Source of the DNA: Tritonibacter scottomollicae
GTDB lineage: Bacteria; Pseudomonadota; Alphaproteobacteria; Rhodobacterales; Rhodobacteraceae
DNA: 64,000 nucleotides
Assembly: GCF_003003215.1 (NCBI RefSeq)
Contig: NZ_PVUF01000001.1
Coordinates: forward strand, 310,001 to 374,000
Reading direction: 5' to 3'
A model generated the notes under the pieces. The model saw only the letters and a list, made by a program, of their open reading frames with translations, was not told the DNA's origin and did no database searches. The position numbers were made by a program, and so were the translations under genes. Shown here in pieces: positions 7,431 to 17,562 of the stretch (position 1 is the first letter of the stretch; each line of letters begins with the position of its first letter).

Positions 7431-9767
7431 ATGCCAAGCCTGATGATTGTTCTACGCGCGTGGCTGTTGACGGCCATGATGAGTCTGCTTGTCGTCGGGG
7501 CGGCGCAGGCGCAGGACAGTGTTGCCGTCGAGGGGGATGGACTGGCAGAGGCCATCCGCCAAGCCTCCGAGGCCGGGGTTGGTGTGGTGATCCTGGACGG
7601 TCGCGGGCGTCCGCTGAGCGAAGCCGCTGCGCGCGCGGACGCCGAAGCGGAGATGGCAACGGAGCCTGGCGTCATGGGCGGCGCATCGACGATGATGAAG
7701 GCCCAGACCGAAGTGCGTGATTTCCGGGCCAAGCTCAACGAGCGTCTGGCAGCGCTGCCCAATTCCTACAATGAGATGGCCTATATCCTGCGTGCCACCA
7801 GCCCCGACGGGCGCATCATGACCTTTGTCGAGGTGGTGATTGTTACCACGGTGCTGCTGCTGATCGGGCGCTGGCTGTCGACTGAAATCTACGGCAAGCG
7901 GCTGATCAAGCGCTTCGTGGTCAGCCGGATCGAAGACGCGCCAGAAGGCTACGCTGGCAAGATGCCCTTCCTGCTGATCCGCTTTGGCGCCGGTCTGGGC
8001 GCGACGCTGTTCGCGATGATCTTCGCGCTGCTGGTGACGCTGCTGGTCTTTGGAGCATCCGGTGATGTTTCGGTCGAGTTCACCTCGCTTGCGGTCTATC
8101 TGACCTTCTTTGCCGCGCGCACCCTCTCTGATCTGTGGCGCATGGTGCTGTCGCCTTATCTCAGCCAGTACCGTATCCCGTCGCTGGGGGACCGGGAGGC
8201 GCGGCGGCTTTATTTCTGGCTGTCGGGGTTGGCGACCTTTGATTTTGCCGCGGTCATGGTTGCAACCTGGGTGCAGGACTTCGGCCTCAACTACAACATT
8301 TACGCGCTGACCTATGCCATTCTGATGCTGGCGTCCTCGGTGCTGGCGATCCTGCTGGTGCTGTTCAATGCCCGGGCCATCTCCGGCGCGATCATGGGCT
8401 CCGGCCCGCGTGCTGCCGTGGCCTGGCCGATCCGCCTGTTGTGCTGGATCTGGGCGCCGCTGGTGATCCTGTATGTTGCCTTCGGCTGGCTGGCTCTGAC
8501 CTTTGATCTGGTCCTGGAGAACCCAAGTCCTGTGCCGCCCACGATGGGGCTGTTCGCGGTGATGACCTCGATCTTGGTGGTCTATGGGCTCACCAATTAT
8601 GTGATCGAGCAGTTCGGCACGCACCGTCGGGTTCTTGTAGCGGAGACGGCCTCCGATGACTGGGATGATCGCGTTGACGAGGGCGAGGCCGCTGCGCATG
8701 AACGACCAAAGCACCCGATCGCAACCTTTCGGGATCTTGCCCGCCGGGCGGCTGGCATATTGGCGTTTCTCGTCGGTGCGGTGTCGCTGATCTATGTCTG
8801 GGATCCCGAGTTCTCGCTGCAGGATGCTCCGCGGCTGGACCGGGTGATCGACGTGCTAGTGATCCTGTTCATCGGCTATCTGGTGTTCCATGTCGCGCGC
8901 ATCTGGATCGACAGCAAGATCGAAGAGGAGACGCAGGATCAGCCGGAAGGGGAGCTGGGGGATGAAGGCGGTGGCAGCAGCGCCAGTCGGCTGGCGACCC
9001 TCTTGCCGCTGTTCCGTGGGGCTATCCTGGCCGTGGTGGTGGTGACCATCATCCTGATCGTGCTGATGGAGATCGGCATCAATGTCAGCCCGTTGTTCGC
9101 CGGCGCCGGTGTGGTGGGTCTGGCAGTTGGCTTTGGCTCGCAGACCCTGGTGCGCGATATCTTCTCGGGCGCTTTCTTCCTGATCGACGATGCCTTCCGG
9201 CGCGGCGAATACATCGACATCGGCAGCGTCAAGGGCACGGTGGAGAAGATTTCCGTGCGCTCGTTCCAGTTGCGCCATCACTTGGGCGCCCTGCACACCA
9301 TCCCGTTTGGCGAGATCCAGGTGCTGACGAATTACTCCCGCGACTGGGTGATCATGAAGCTGCCGCTGCGGGTGACCTATGACACCGATGTGGAGAAGGT
9401 GCGCAAGCTGATCAAGACTCTCGGCAAGGAGCTGTTGCAGGATGAGGTGATCGGCCACAACTTCATCCAACCGCTGAAGTCGCAGGGCGTGATCGAGATG
9501 CAGGATTCGGCGATGATCATCCGGGTGAAGTTCATGACCAAACCGGGCGATCAGTGGCTGGTGCGCAAGAAGGTGTTCCAGGAGATCCGTGACCTGTTCG
9601 AGCGCGAAGGCATCAAGTTCGCGCACCGCGAGGTCACCGTGCGGGTGGTCGACGACAGTGGCGAGAAGGTCGCCCCGGCCAAGCGCGATGCAGCGCTTGG
9701 GGCGGCGCAGGCGGCGATCGAGGATGATCTGATGGATGCCAATGATGGCGGCGGCGACGACCGCTGA
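7431..9767 (+). CDS. Mechanosensitive ion channel, large MscS family
   Basis: A 778-residue inner-membrane protein. Residues 1-28 look like a signal peptide (cleavage near AQAQ), followed by a short periplasmic region with a possible coiled segment, then about ten hydrophobic segments. The pore-lining TM3 and beta domain occur late: GVVGLAVGFGSQ...VRDIFSGAFFLIDD is the hallmark MscS signature, followed by the cytoplasmic alpha/beta domain, ending in a charged tail. The length and N-terminal extension resemble MscK/YbdG-type large members rather than the 286-residue E. coli MscS. It would open on hypo-osmotic shock, relevant for a marine organism. A good AAGGAAAGGGG ribosome-binding site supports the ATG at 7431. 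It is monocistronic. Confidence 0.93.
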   Translation: MPSLMIVLRAWLLTAMMSLLVVGAAQAQDSVAVEGDGLAEAIRQASEAGVGVVILDGRGRPLSEAAARADAEAEMATEPGVMGGASTMMKAQTEVRDFRAKLNERLAALPNSYNEMAYILRATSPDGRIMTFVEVVIVTTVLLLIGRWLSTEIYGKRLIKRFVVSRIEDAPEGYAGKMPFLLIRFGAGLGATLFAMIFALLVTLLVFGASGDVSVEFTSLAVYLTFFAARTLSDLWRMVLSPYLSQYRIPSLGDREARRLYFWLSGLATFDFAAVMVATWVQDFGLNYNIYALTYAILMLASSVLAILLVLFNARAISGAIMGSGPRAAVAWPIRLLCWIWAPLVILYVAFGWLALTFDLVLENPSPVPPTMGLFAVMTSILVVYGLTNYVIEQFGTHRRVLVAETASDDWDDRVDEGEAAAHERPKHPIATFRDLARRAAGILAFLVGAVSLIYVWDPEFSLQDAPRLDRVIDVLVILFIGYLVFHVARIWIDSKIEEETQDQPEGELGDEGGGSSASRLATLLPLFRGAILAVVVVTIILIVLMEIGINVSPLFAGAGVVGLAVGFGSQTLVRDIFSGAFFLIDDAFRRGEYIDIGSVKGTVEKISVRSFQLRHHLGALHTIPFGEIQVLTNYSRDWVIMKLPLRVTYDTDVEKVRKLIKTLGKELLQDEVIGHNFIQPLKSQGVIEMQDSAMIIRVKFMTKPGDQWLVRKKVFQEIRDLFEREGIKFAHREVTVRVVDDSGEKVAPAKRDAALGAAQAAIEDDLMDANDGGGDDR

Positions 9768-9852
9768 CGCTGGCGCAGAAGGCATGCGGGGGCGCTCCCG
9801 CCTGCCATGCTGAATGCGCAGGTGCCCTGCGCCTCGCTGGCAGTTGGGCCAA

Positions 9853-9916
9853 GCGCCGCGCGCGCCCCGAATGGGGCGCGCGCGGCGCGGGTCGCTTCGG
9901 GCAAAGCCCGAAGCGA
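9853..9916. repeat. Tandem long GC palindromes between convergent genes
   Basis: Arms 9853-9868 and 9873-9888 are perfectly complementary (16 bp, loop GAAT). A second perfect 11-bp hairpin follows at 9892-9902/9906-9916 (loop AAA). They lie between the convergent channel and CoA-transferase genes and could stop or slow transcription from both sides, though no U-tract is present. The same two-hairpin layout occurs at 30376-30437. Confidence 0.8.
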
Positions 9917-9951
9917 AACATCGCTTGATCCTTTGGGAAAGGTCGGAAGGC

Positions 9952-11304
9952 TCAGAAGTGGGGTGCGGGCCAGTCGGCGGCGTGGGTGCCGCTCGGGGTG
10001 GCGGGCAAGCTCCAACCCATGTGGCAGCCCGCGAGCGACAGCGGCGCGCGCAGGCGGCGGGCAGGCCCCCAGCCGCTGTCCTCATGATCGCCGTAATCAG
10101 CCTCATCGGCCGCCGCGATTTCCACCCCGGCCAGCGATTTGGGCAGGGTGACCAGTTCCTCGGCCATGCGGGCCAACGACAGGCGGGCCACGGCGGTCTC
10201 GGCGCCGCTGGCAGCTTGTCTGAGCGCAGTCAGTACAGCCGCTGCCATCATATATCCGGTGGCGTGGTCGAGGGCCTGCACCGGCAGTGGTGTGGGCTTG
10301 TCGGCTCCGGCCCAGACACGGCCCGCATCGGCAAGGCCCGAACTCATCTGCACCAGGCTGTCAAATCCGCGCCGTCCCGCCCAGGGGCCGGTCCAGCCAT
10401 AAGCGTTCAGCGTCACCTCCACCCGGTTGGGGGCGATCGCGTCGCGGGTGGCGATGTCCAACCCCAGCGCATCCAGCGCACCGGGGCGGTAGCCATGCAC
10501 CAGCACATCGGCGCTGGCCAGCAGCTCCTTCAGCCGTTCGCGGCCTGACGTCCCGCGCAGGTTCAGCTGTGCCATATGCTTGCCCAGGGTGATGTCCTGC
10601 AAGACGCCCGGCTCGTCCCAGCCCGGCGGGTCGATCCGCAGCACATCGGCGCCGAACCCGGCCAGCGTGCGGGTGCTGACCGGACCGGCCAGCACGCGCG
10701 TCAGATCGAGCACCCGCAGCCCTGCCAGCGGCCGGGCGAGACAGGCGGCGGGGCGGTCGCGCAGCACCACGCGGCGGGGTTTGATCCAATCCACCAGCGG
10801 CTCCTGCGCCACCGCCTTGCCTTGCGGATGCGCCATCCAGTCGGCGCGGCTGCGCATGGCAGCGGCGACACCGCCTGCCTCGACGACCGCGCGCTCCAGT
10901 GCATCGCCGTCCCAGCGTGCCACCGCAGCGGTCACCGCATCGCGATCCTCGGTGCAGCCCAGCACCGAGAGGGCGGCTGCGCGGTGGTGCGGCAGGTTGG
11001 TGTGCAGGCGGATCCAGCCATTGGCACAGGCATAATCCCCGGCGATCGGGTCCCAGAGCGCGGGCATCTCCCAGCCCTCGGGGCGAAAGGAATAGCCGAA
11101 CCACAGTGACGCCAACCGCTGGTCCACCGTGACCTCCGGCGCTGTCGGCGCGAGGTTCAGCGCGGCGATCAGATCGGCCAGCGCCAGACCCACCGCGCCA
11201 AGCGCGGCATTGGCCAGTTCCGAGACCGCATAGACACTGGGGCGGTGGCCGGTGCCGGTGATGTGGTAGCGATCAGCAGCCGGGAGAGAGCTGAGAAACA
11301 TCAT
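9952..11304 (-). CDS. CaiB/BaiF-type CoA-transferase, permuted domain order
   Basis: A 450-residue class III (formyl-CoA transferase family) protein. The characteristic Rossmann start LAGLRVLDLTRVLAGP, normally near residue 5, is at about residue 195, and continues through GADVLRIDPP and DVLVHGYRPGALDALG. The first 190 residues instead resemble the small domain that normally follows (CANGWIRLH..., DWMAHPQGKAV). The order therefore looks circularly permuted or derived from a tandem duplication. The ATG overlaps the upstream permease stop in ATGA, making it the last gene of the importer operon. It may activate the imported acid as a CoA thioester; the substrate is unknown. Confidence 0.82.
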   Translation of the reverse strand: MMFLSSLPAADRYHITGTGHRPSVYAVSELANAALGAVGLALADLIAALNLAPTAPEVTVDQRLASLWFGYSFRPEGWEMPALWDPIAGDYACANGWIRLHTNLPHHRAAALSVLGCTEDRDAVTAAVARWDGDALERAVVEAGGVAAAMRSRADWMAHPQGKAVAQEPLVDWIKPRRVVLRDRPAACLARPLAGLRVLDLTRVLAGPVSTRTLAGFGADVLRIDPPGWDEPGVLQDITLGKHMAQLNLRGTSGRERLKELLASADVLVHGYRPGALDALGLDIATRDAIAPNRVEVTLNAYGWTGPWAGRRGFDSLVQMSSGLADAGRVWAGADKPTPLPVQALDHATGYMMAAAVLTALRQAASGAETAVARLSLARMAEELVTLPKSLAGVEIAAADEADYGDHEDSGWGPARRLRAPLSLAGCHMGWSLPATPSGTHAADWPAPHF

Positions 11305-12458
11305 TGCTGATAGGGATCCAGGCTGTCGCGCAAGCCGTCGCCGAGGAAGTTGAAGGCCAGCACCACCACGATGATCGGTAGCATCGGGATCGCGGTCCAG
11401 GGGTAGATCTCGATATTGGCGAGGTTCTGCGCGTCATTGAGCATCACGCCCCAGCTCACGGCGGGCGCGCGCAGTCCAAGCCCGAGAAACGACAGAGCCG
11501 TCTCGCCCAGGATCATAGCCGGGATCGACAGGGTGGCCGACGCGATGAGGTGGCTCATGAAGTTGGGCAACAGGTGCTTCTTGATCACCCGGCCGGATGA
11601 GGCCCCCATCATCTCGGCGGCGCGGACGTATTCCTCTTCACGCAAGCTGAGGAATTTGGCCCGTACCGAGCGCGCCAGCCCCGGCCAGTCCAATATGCCG
11701 AGGATGATCGAGATGATGAAGAACACTGCCACTGGCGACCATGTGGAGGGCACCGCGGCGGAAAGCGCCAGCCAGAGCGGCAGCTCCGGCAGGCTGCGCA
11801 GGATCTCGATCACCCGGTTGATGACCCAGTCGATCTTGCCGCCGAAATAGCCCGCAACCGAGCCGAAGAAAATGCCCAGCACAAAGGACACGGTGATGCC
11901 GATCAGACCCACCGTCAGCGACAGTTGCGCGCCAAACAGGATGCGGCTGAAGATGTCGCGGCCCAGCCGGTCAGAGCCCCAGAGGAACAGCGTAGCGCCC
12001 TCGGGGGCGCAGAACAGATGGGTATCGGCGCGGATCAGCCCGGCGAGGCGGTATTCAGCTCCCTCGCAGAAAAACTCGATCTGCCGGGGATTGTCATAAT
12101 CGGGCTTCACCACCCATTGAAAGGTCTCAAGATCCGCCTCCGAGGTCAGCGGATAGATGAACGGGCCGAGGAATTCCCCCTCGTGAAACAGGTTCACCGA
12201 TTGCGGCGGCGAATAGAGGTGTTCGGCATCGCGTTCGTTTGGTCCGTAGGGGGCGATGAAGCCGACAAAGGGCAGCATCACATAACAGAACAACAGGAAG
12301 ACACCGGAGATCAGGCCCAGACGGTGAGTCTTGAACTTACGCCAGATCAGCACCCAGTTGGGGGCGTCGAGATCCTTGCGTTCCAGCTCGCGGATCGAGG
12401 CGTTTGCATCATAGGGCGCATCGTCGACGTAACGGCCATCGGGGTATTCCTGGCTCAT
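11301..12458 (-). CDS. ABC transporter permease, YejE/OppC type
   Basis: A 385-residue inner-membrane permease of the oligopeptide/nickel ABC family, second permease of the system. An extended cytoplasmic N terminus is followed by a first TM near residue 50, a large periplasmic loop, and a C-terminal block with the EAA-type motif (RAAEMMGASSGRVIKKHLLPNF) that docks to the ATPase. It is longer than OppC because of the inserted periplasmic region, as in YejE. It overlaps both flanking genes. Together with the neighbouring permease it forms the translocation pore. Confidence 0.93.
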   Translation of the reverse strand: MSQEYPDGRYVDDAPYDANASIRELERKDLDAPNWVLIWRKFKTHRLGLISGVFLLFCYVMLPFVGFIAPYGPNERDAEHLYSPPQSVNLFHEGEFLGPFIYPLTSEADLETFQWVVKPDYDNPRQIEFFCEGAEYRLAGLIRADTHLFCAPEGATLFLWGSDRLGRDIFSRILFGAQLSLTVGLIGITVSFVLGIFFGSVAGYFGGKIDWVINRVIEILRSLPELPLWLALSAAVPSTWSPVAVFFIISIILGILDWPGLARSVRAKFLSLREEEYVRAAEMMGASSGRVIKKHLLPNFMSHLIASATLSIPAMILGETALSFLGLGLRAPAVSWGVMLNDAQNLANIEIYPWTAIPMLPIIVVVLAFNFLGDGLRDSLDPYQQ

Positions 12459-13483
12459 GAATCGCGGCCCTCATAGCGGATGCGCGGATCCAGAAGAACC
12501 AGCAACACGTCGGAGATCATGGTACCGATCAAGGTTAGCAGCGCCACGAACATCAGCACAAAGCCCGACAGGAACATGTCCTGCGATTTCAGCGCCTGCA
12601 GCAAGACCGGGCCGATGGTCTGCAGACCCAGCACCACCGAGACCAGAACCGAGCCTGAGACCATTGCGGGCAGCAGGTTGCCGATATCGGCCACAAAGGG
12701 GTTGAAGGCCACCCGCAGCGGATATTTCGCCAGCATCCGCGAGGGGCGCATGCCCTTGGCCACGGCGGTCTCCACGTAAGGTTTGCCCAGCTCGTCGAGC
12801 ATGTTGGCGCGCAGGCGTTGCATCATGGCCGAGGCCCCGGAGGTGCCGATCACGAAGGTCGGCACGATCAGGTGGATCAGGATCGATTTGACCTTGTCCC
12901 AACTCATCGGTTCACCCTCGAATTCCGGTGCCATCAGCCCACCGATGGGAAGGTCGAGGTATTGATGCCCGTAGTAGAACAGGATCAGCGCCAGCAGAAA
13001 ATTCGGGGTGGCCAGACCGAGATAGCCGATGAAGGCAGCGGTATAGTCGATCATGGTGCGGGACTTGGCGGCCGCCAGCACGCCGAGCGGCAGCGCCACC
13101 ATATAGACAAACAGCACCGCCGCGAGGTTCACCAGCACGGTGAGCCAGAGGCTGTCGCCCACGATCTCGGACACCGGGCGGTCGAATTCGAACGACCAGC
13201 CAAAGTTGCCCTGCAGCATGCCGGAAAACCCGTGCGGGCCGGGCAGCATGCCCATCCAGATGAAGTACTGCTGCCACAGCGGTTTATCCAAGGCGTATTC
13301 GCGGCGCAGGAATTCGGCCTTGGCGACGCCCGCCTCCTGACCGGTGGCGCGCAGCTCCGCGATCTGGTTCGACAGGAAATCCCCCGGTGGCAGGTTGATG
13401 ATGAAGAACACCAGGACCGAAACCAGCAGCAGGGTCAGCAGCATGGTGCCGAACCGGTAGATCGCGTAGCGGAGGATTTGCAT
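12455..13483 (-). CDS. ABC transporter permease, YejB/OppB type
   Basis: A 342-residue permease with the N-terminal TM (YRFGTMLLTLLLVSVLVFFIINLPPG) and the conserved family segment just after it. Five further hydrophobic segments follow, and the ATPase-docking motif is ETAVAKGMRPSRML. The insert around FIWMGMLPGPHGFSGML is typical of the microcin C/YejB branch. The ATG at 13483 shares one base with the stop of the binding-protein gene (TGATG), and its own end overlaps the next permease in ATGA. It pairs with the YejE-like permease. Confidence 0.93.
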   Translation of the reverse strand: MQILRYAIYRFGTMLLTLLLVSVLVFFIINLPPGDFLSNQIAELRATGQEAGVAKAEFLRREYALDKPLWQQYFIWMGMLPGPHGFSGMLQGNFGWSFEFDRPVSEIVGDSLWLTVLVNLAAVLFVYMVALPLGVLAAAKSRTMIDYTAAFIGYLGLATPNFLLALILFYYGHQYLDLPIGGLMAPEFEGEPMSWDKVKSILIHLIVPTFVIGTSGASAMMQRLRANMLDELGKPYVETAVAKGMRPSRMLAKYPLRVAFNPFVADIGNLLPAMVSGSVLVSVVLGLQTIGPVLLQALKSQDMFLSGFVLMFVALLTLIGTMISDVLLVLLDPRIRYEGRDS

Positions 13484-15405
13484 CAGCCTTCGCCATCCTC
13501 AAAGAAAAACTCATCCATCCGGTGCACGCCGAAATGCGCCCCCGGATCCCAGGCCCAGATCGCGGTCTTGGGCACGTTGCGCAACCGGTCGGAGACCACC
13601 ACGGGCTGCGGCGCACCTGCGACCAGACCGATAGCAAAGACATTGTCAGCGTGAAGCTGCAGCATCTCGCGCCAGACCTCGGCGCGTTTGGTGGCATCCG
13701 TGGCGAGGTTCCAGTCGTGCAGCAGCTCCATCAGGCGCTCACCGGCGGGCAGATCGGGGGCTTCACCAACGGAGCCGCCCGTCTGGTAGAACTGACCCCA
13801 TTTCGGCCAGGACAGGAACACCTGATCGGTGGGCGCGAGATAGGCGGGCGAGGTATAGCTTTGCGGCAGCCCGTTGTCCCAGCCGTACCAGACCGAGGCC
13901 ATGGTGGTACCGGAAAACACCCGGTTGCGCAGGATGTCGCGGTCCAAGGGCCGCATCACCAGTTTCACGCCTACGTCGCGCCAATCATCGGTGATGATCT
14001 GTAGCGCGTTCTCCACCTCCTGGCGTTCGCCAGCGGTCTCGATCACCAGCTCCATCGGGCGGCCATCGGGCAGGCGGCGGATGCCGTAGCCGTCCCGTTC
14101 GACCAGCCCGGCCTCGTCCAGCAGCGTATTTGCCAGATCCGGGTCATATTGCGCCCAGGCATCGCGCAGGCTCTGGTCGAAGAATGGGCTTTGCTCCAGC
14201 ACCGTCATGGCGCCGGGCTTGGCCAGTTTGAAATAGAGCGACTTGTTGATCGCGGCGCGGTTTATGGCCAACGACAAGGCCCGGCGCACGCGCACGTCGC
14301 GCAGGGTCTGGCGCCAGACCTCATCGCCGGAGTTGAGGTTGGGGTAGATGGCGATCTGCGAGGCGGTGCCGGAGGACCAGAGCTCGGTGCGATAGCCGCC
14401 ATTGGCCTCGCCTTTGCGCAGGATCGGGATGTCACGGAAATCTAGGCCCCGCGCCTGCAGGTCGGCCTCGCCAGCGTTGGATTTGGCCGCAACCAGCCCG
14501 CCGGAGACGATCTCCATCTCGACGGTGTCGATATAGGGCAGCTGCAAACCGTTCTCGTCGATGCGGTGGTAATAGGGGTTGCGCACGAACTGATGGCGGA
14601 TCTTTTTGCCGGCGGTGGCGTTGAGCCAGGGCTGCAGAGTGGGCAGGTCCGGGTTGTCAAACTTGTCCATATTGTCGCGCTTGTTGTGCAGTGCGGCCCA
14701 GCTCTTGACGCGCGCGTAGTCGATTTCCTCCTGCAGCGCTTCTGGCTCGGCAAAATCCTTGTGGAACTGCTTCAGATAGGCGGAGGGGCGATAGATGAAG
14801 GGCGGCGCGGCCTGCGCCAGAACCTGAAGAAAGCTGGGGTTCGGCCGGCTCCATTCCAAGACAACCGTGGAGGCGTCCGGGAATGTCACCTCTGGCAGCT
14901 CGTCTTCGACGCGGACGAAATCCGGCGGGCCGGTGGGGTTCAGCTCGGCGTTGTTGGCGATGTGTTTCCACCAGTATTCGAAATCGGCCGAGGTGAATGG
15001 ATCGCCGGAGGACCACTTGTGCCCCTCACGCAGGTTCAGGGTGAAGATACGGTTGTTTTCGTTCTCGAAGCTTTCGAGGATGTCGGGCACCAGGTCATAG
15101 GCCTCATTGTAGCCCACCAGCCGGGCATAGCCGTAGACCACCATCTGGCGGATGTCTTTGGAGCGGGTGACCATGGTGTTGAGCGTGCCGCCCTGAACGC
15201 CGGGCGTGCGCCCCTTGGCGGCGACGTTCACCACCAGTGGTTCTGACGGGACACGCTCTGCCACGGGGGGCAGGTCACCGGCCTCGACTTCATGGCTCCA
15301 AAAGGCGCTTTCCTGCAGGGCGGGCTGGGCAAGGGCGGCAAGCGGCAGCGCCACGGCAAAGGCCAGCGCGGAGGTGAGGAAGAGCGGGGTTCGGGCGTTA
15401 AACAT
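13483..15405 (-). CDS. Periplasmic substrate-binding protein, YejA/SBP family 5
   Basis: A 640-residue extracellular solute-binding protein (family 5) with a clear signal peptide (TSALAFAVALPLAALAQP). The order of segments matches the dipeptide/microcin C binding family: GTLNTMV near the start, LREGHKWSSGDPFTSADFEYWW, then RVRRALSLAINRAAINKSLYF about two thirds along. The length agrees with YejA (about 600) and exceeds DppA (about 535). Its start lies inside the end of the ATPase gene (8-base overlap). Substrate is not predictable: family members bind peptides, peptide antibiotics, opines or modified sugars. Confidence 0.92.
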   Translation of the reverse strand: MFNARTPLFLTSALAFAVALPLAALAQPALQESAFWSHEVEAGDLPPVAERVPSEPLVVNVAAKGRTPGVQGGTLNTMVTRSKDIRQMVVYGYARLVGYNEAYDLVPDILESFENENNRIFTLNLREGHKWSSGDPFTSADFEYWWKHIANNAELNPTGPPDFVRVEDELPEVTFPDASTVVLEWSRPNPSFLQVLAQAAPPFIYRPSAYLKQFHKDFAEPEALQEEIDYARVKSWAALHNKRDNMDKFDNPDLPTLQPWLNATAGKKIRHQFVRNPYYHRIDENGLQLPYIDTVEMEIVSGGLVAAKSNAGEADLQARGLDFRDIPILRKGEANGGYRTELWSSGTASQIAIYPNLNSGDEVWRQTLRDVRVRRALSLAINRAAINKSLYFKLAKPGAMTVLEQSPFFDQSLRDAWAQYDPDLANTLLDEAGLVERDGYGIRRLPDGRPMELVIETAGERQEVENALQIITDDWRDVGVKLVMRPLDRDILRNRVFSGTTMASVWYGWDNGLPQSYTSPAYLAPTDQVFLSWPKWGQFYQTGGSVGEAPDLPAGERLMELLHDWNLATDATKRAEVWREMLQLHADNVFAIGLVAGAPQPVVVSDRLRNVPKTAIWAWDPGAHFGVHRMDEFFFEDGEG

Positions 15406-17170
15406 GGCAGCGCACCTTATGTCCGGGGTCCAGTGGCATCAGCGGCGGCGCGTCCTGTCCGACAAAGCGGAAGGCCTCCGGCCAGCTTTCGGGCGCACCG
15501 GCGCCCTGAGCCACGAGTTTGAGGTTGATGGGCCGGTCCACGTCCGGAACCGGCTGAGCGGCGATCAACGCCTTGGTGTAGGGGTGTTTGGGGTCATGAA
15601 ACAGCACTTCCGGCGGGGCTTGCTCGACGATCAAACCCCGGCGCATCACTGCGACCTCGTCTGCGATGCGGGCGACCACGGCGAGGTCGTGACTGATGAA
15701 GAGATAGGACAGCTGGCGGGCGTCGCGGATGTCTTCCAGCAGGGTCAGGATCTGCTCCTGCACCGAGACATCCAGCGCCGAGGTCGGCTCGTCGCAGACC
15801 AGCAGCTTCGGGTCGAGCATCAGCGCCCGGGCGATCGACAGGCGCTGGCGCTGGCCGCCGGAAAACGCATGCGGAAAGCGTGTCAGCATATCCACGGGCA
15901 GGCCGACAAGACGCAGCATCTCGGCGGCGCGGGCCTTGTGCTCGGCGCGGTTGCCGATGCCGTGGATCTCCAGCGGTTCGGCCAGCGTGTCGAGGATACG
16001 CTGGCGGGGACTGAGCGAAGAATACGGGTCCTGAAACACCATCTGCGCCTGTTTCTGAAACAGGCCGCGGCGGGCGCGATCCATGTCATGGACCTTCAGC
16101 GGTGCAGCACCGGGCGCATTGCGAAACAGGATCTCGCCGCCGGGGTCCACCGTCTCGGCGCCAAGCGCGATGCGGGCGGCGGTGGTTTTGCCGGAGCCGC
16201 TTTCGCCGACGATGGCCAACGTCTTGCCGCGCGGCAGGGTCAGGTCCACGTTCTCGCAGGCGCGCACCAGCGTCGGTTTGCTCCAGCTCTTGCCGGATCG
16301 CATGGTGAAGGTTTTGGTGACGTTGCGCATCTCCAAGATCAGATCCTCGGTGCCGTCGCGCAGGGGGCAGATTGCCTCGGGGATCTTGGGGGCGGCGTTG
16401 AACAGATGCTGGGTGTAGGGATGGGCGGGCGCGCGCAGGATCGGCTCGGCGGGGCCGGCCTCCATCACGCGGCCCTTGTGCATCACCACCACCTGTTCGG
16501 CCATATTGGCCACCACGCCGAGATCATGGGTCACCAGAATCATCGCCATGCCGGTTTCCTGCTGCAGCTCCTTCATCAGCCCCAGAACCTGCGCCTGAGT
16601 GGTCACGTCGAGCGCGGTTGTCGGCTCGTCGGCGATCAGCAGGTCAGGCTTGGCGACCATGGCCATGGCGATCATCGCGCGCTGGCGCATGCCGCCCGAG
16701 AGTTCAAACGGATAGGAGCGCCAGGTGCGCTCCGGGTCGGGAAAGCCGACGCGCTCGAAGCACTCCAGCACCTCGCGCTTGGCGTCGGCCTCGGAGGTGG
16801 AGCGATGCAGGTGGATCACCTCCACCACCTGATTGCCGATCCGGTGCAGTGGCGACAGCGAACGCATCGGTTCCTGAAAGATCATCGCGATGCGGTTGCC
16901 GCGCACGTCGCGGCGCATCTGCCGTTCGCTGATACGCGCCAGATCAAGATCGCCGTCGCTGCCGCTCAAGATCATGCGGCCCGAGTGCAGGCGCGCGGTG
17001 CGCGGCAGAATGCGCAGCACGGCGCGACAGCTGATGGTCTTGCCAGAGCCGCTCTCGCCGACAAGCGCCAGCGTTTCGCCTGGGTTCACCGCGAAATTCA
17101 CATTCCGGACAACCGGTGTGTCCTTCCCGAACCCAATGCTGAGATCTTCAACCGACAGAAGGGGGCGCAT
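15398..17170 (-). CDS. ABC transporter ATP-binding protein with two NBDs, YejF type
   Basis: A 590-residue tandem ATPase. Two Walker A motifs (GESGSGKT, first near residue 37 and again near residue 325), two signature motifs (LSGGM and FSGGQ) and two Walker B/D-loops ([12 protein letters not shown] and [12 protein letters not shown]) are visible, so both halves should bind ATP. The first half's signature LSGGM differs slightly from LSGGQ. It is the first gene of the five-gene importer operon, which runs ATPase, binding protein, permease, permease, CoA-transferase. The fused arrangement is the YejF/GsiA type rather than separate OppD and OppF. Confidence 0.94.
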   Translation of the reverse strand: MRPLLSVEDLSIGFGKDTPVVRNVNFAVNPGETLALVGESGSGKTISCRAVLRILPRTARLHSGRMILSGSDGDLDLARISERQMRRDVRGNRIAMIFQEPMRSLSPLHRIGNQVVEVIHLHRSTSEADAKREVLECFERVGFPDPERTWRSYPFELSGGMRQRAMIAMAMVAKPDLLIADEPTTALDVTTQAQVLGLMKELQQETGMAMILVTHDLGVVANMAEQVVVMHKGRVMEAGPAEPILRAPAHPYTQHLFNAAPKIPEAICPLRDGTEDLILEMRNVTKTFTMRSGKSWSKPTLVRACENVDLTLPRGKTLAIVGESGSGKTTAARIALGAETVDPGGEILFRNAPGAAPLKVHDMDRARRGLFQKQAQMVFQDPYSSLSPRQRILDTLAEPLEIHGIGNRAEHKARAAEMLRLVGLPVDMLTRFPHAFSGGQRQRLSIARALMLDPKLLVCDEPTSALDVSVQEQILTLLEDIRDARQLSYLFISHDLAVVARIADEVAVMRRGLIVEQAPPEVLFHDPKHPYTKALIAAQPVPDVDRPINLKLVAQGAGAPESWPEAFRFVGQDAPPLMPLDPGHKVRCHV

Positions 17171-17562
17171 TCAGGTGCTCCCGTCATGCGGCCGCTGCGC
17201 AGGACTTGTGATGAGTGTTCTCCCTAGTTTTTCGCCATACCTTCGCGCGGGCAGGCCCTTGTAGTCAAATGTCATTTGCCCAACGGCCACCGTCTCAGAG
17301 TGAAATGTGACACTGCGGCCCATTCCCGCGGCGCAGCGGGGCGACGACACGGCTGATAGGGCGCGGTTGCAACACTAACGCGACAAACCGCGTGCCGGTT
17401 CCGCCGCGTCTGGCGCCCGGCGTGGGGCGCGACATGCGGTGTGGGCGCGGCGCCATGCCCGTTTTGCGCAGGCCCGTTTGGCTGGACGTGACGTTTCTTC
17501 TCTCCGACGGTGCTCATCCTGTAGCCTGTGGTCAGACTCAAACATATCAGCAGGAGATCCGC
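17171..17562. other. Divergent intergenic region, importer operon versus GST
   Basis: About 390 bases between the importer operon (minus) and the GST gene (plus). CAGGAG at about 17551-17556 is the ribosome-binding site of the GST gene. Both promoters must be here, but no clear consensus pair or operator palindrome stood out. Reading frames within it lack family similarity. Confidence 0.4.
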
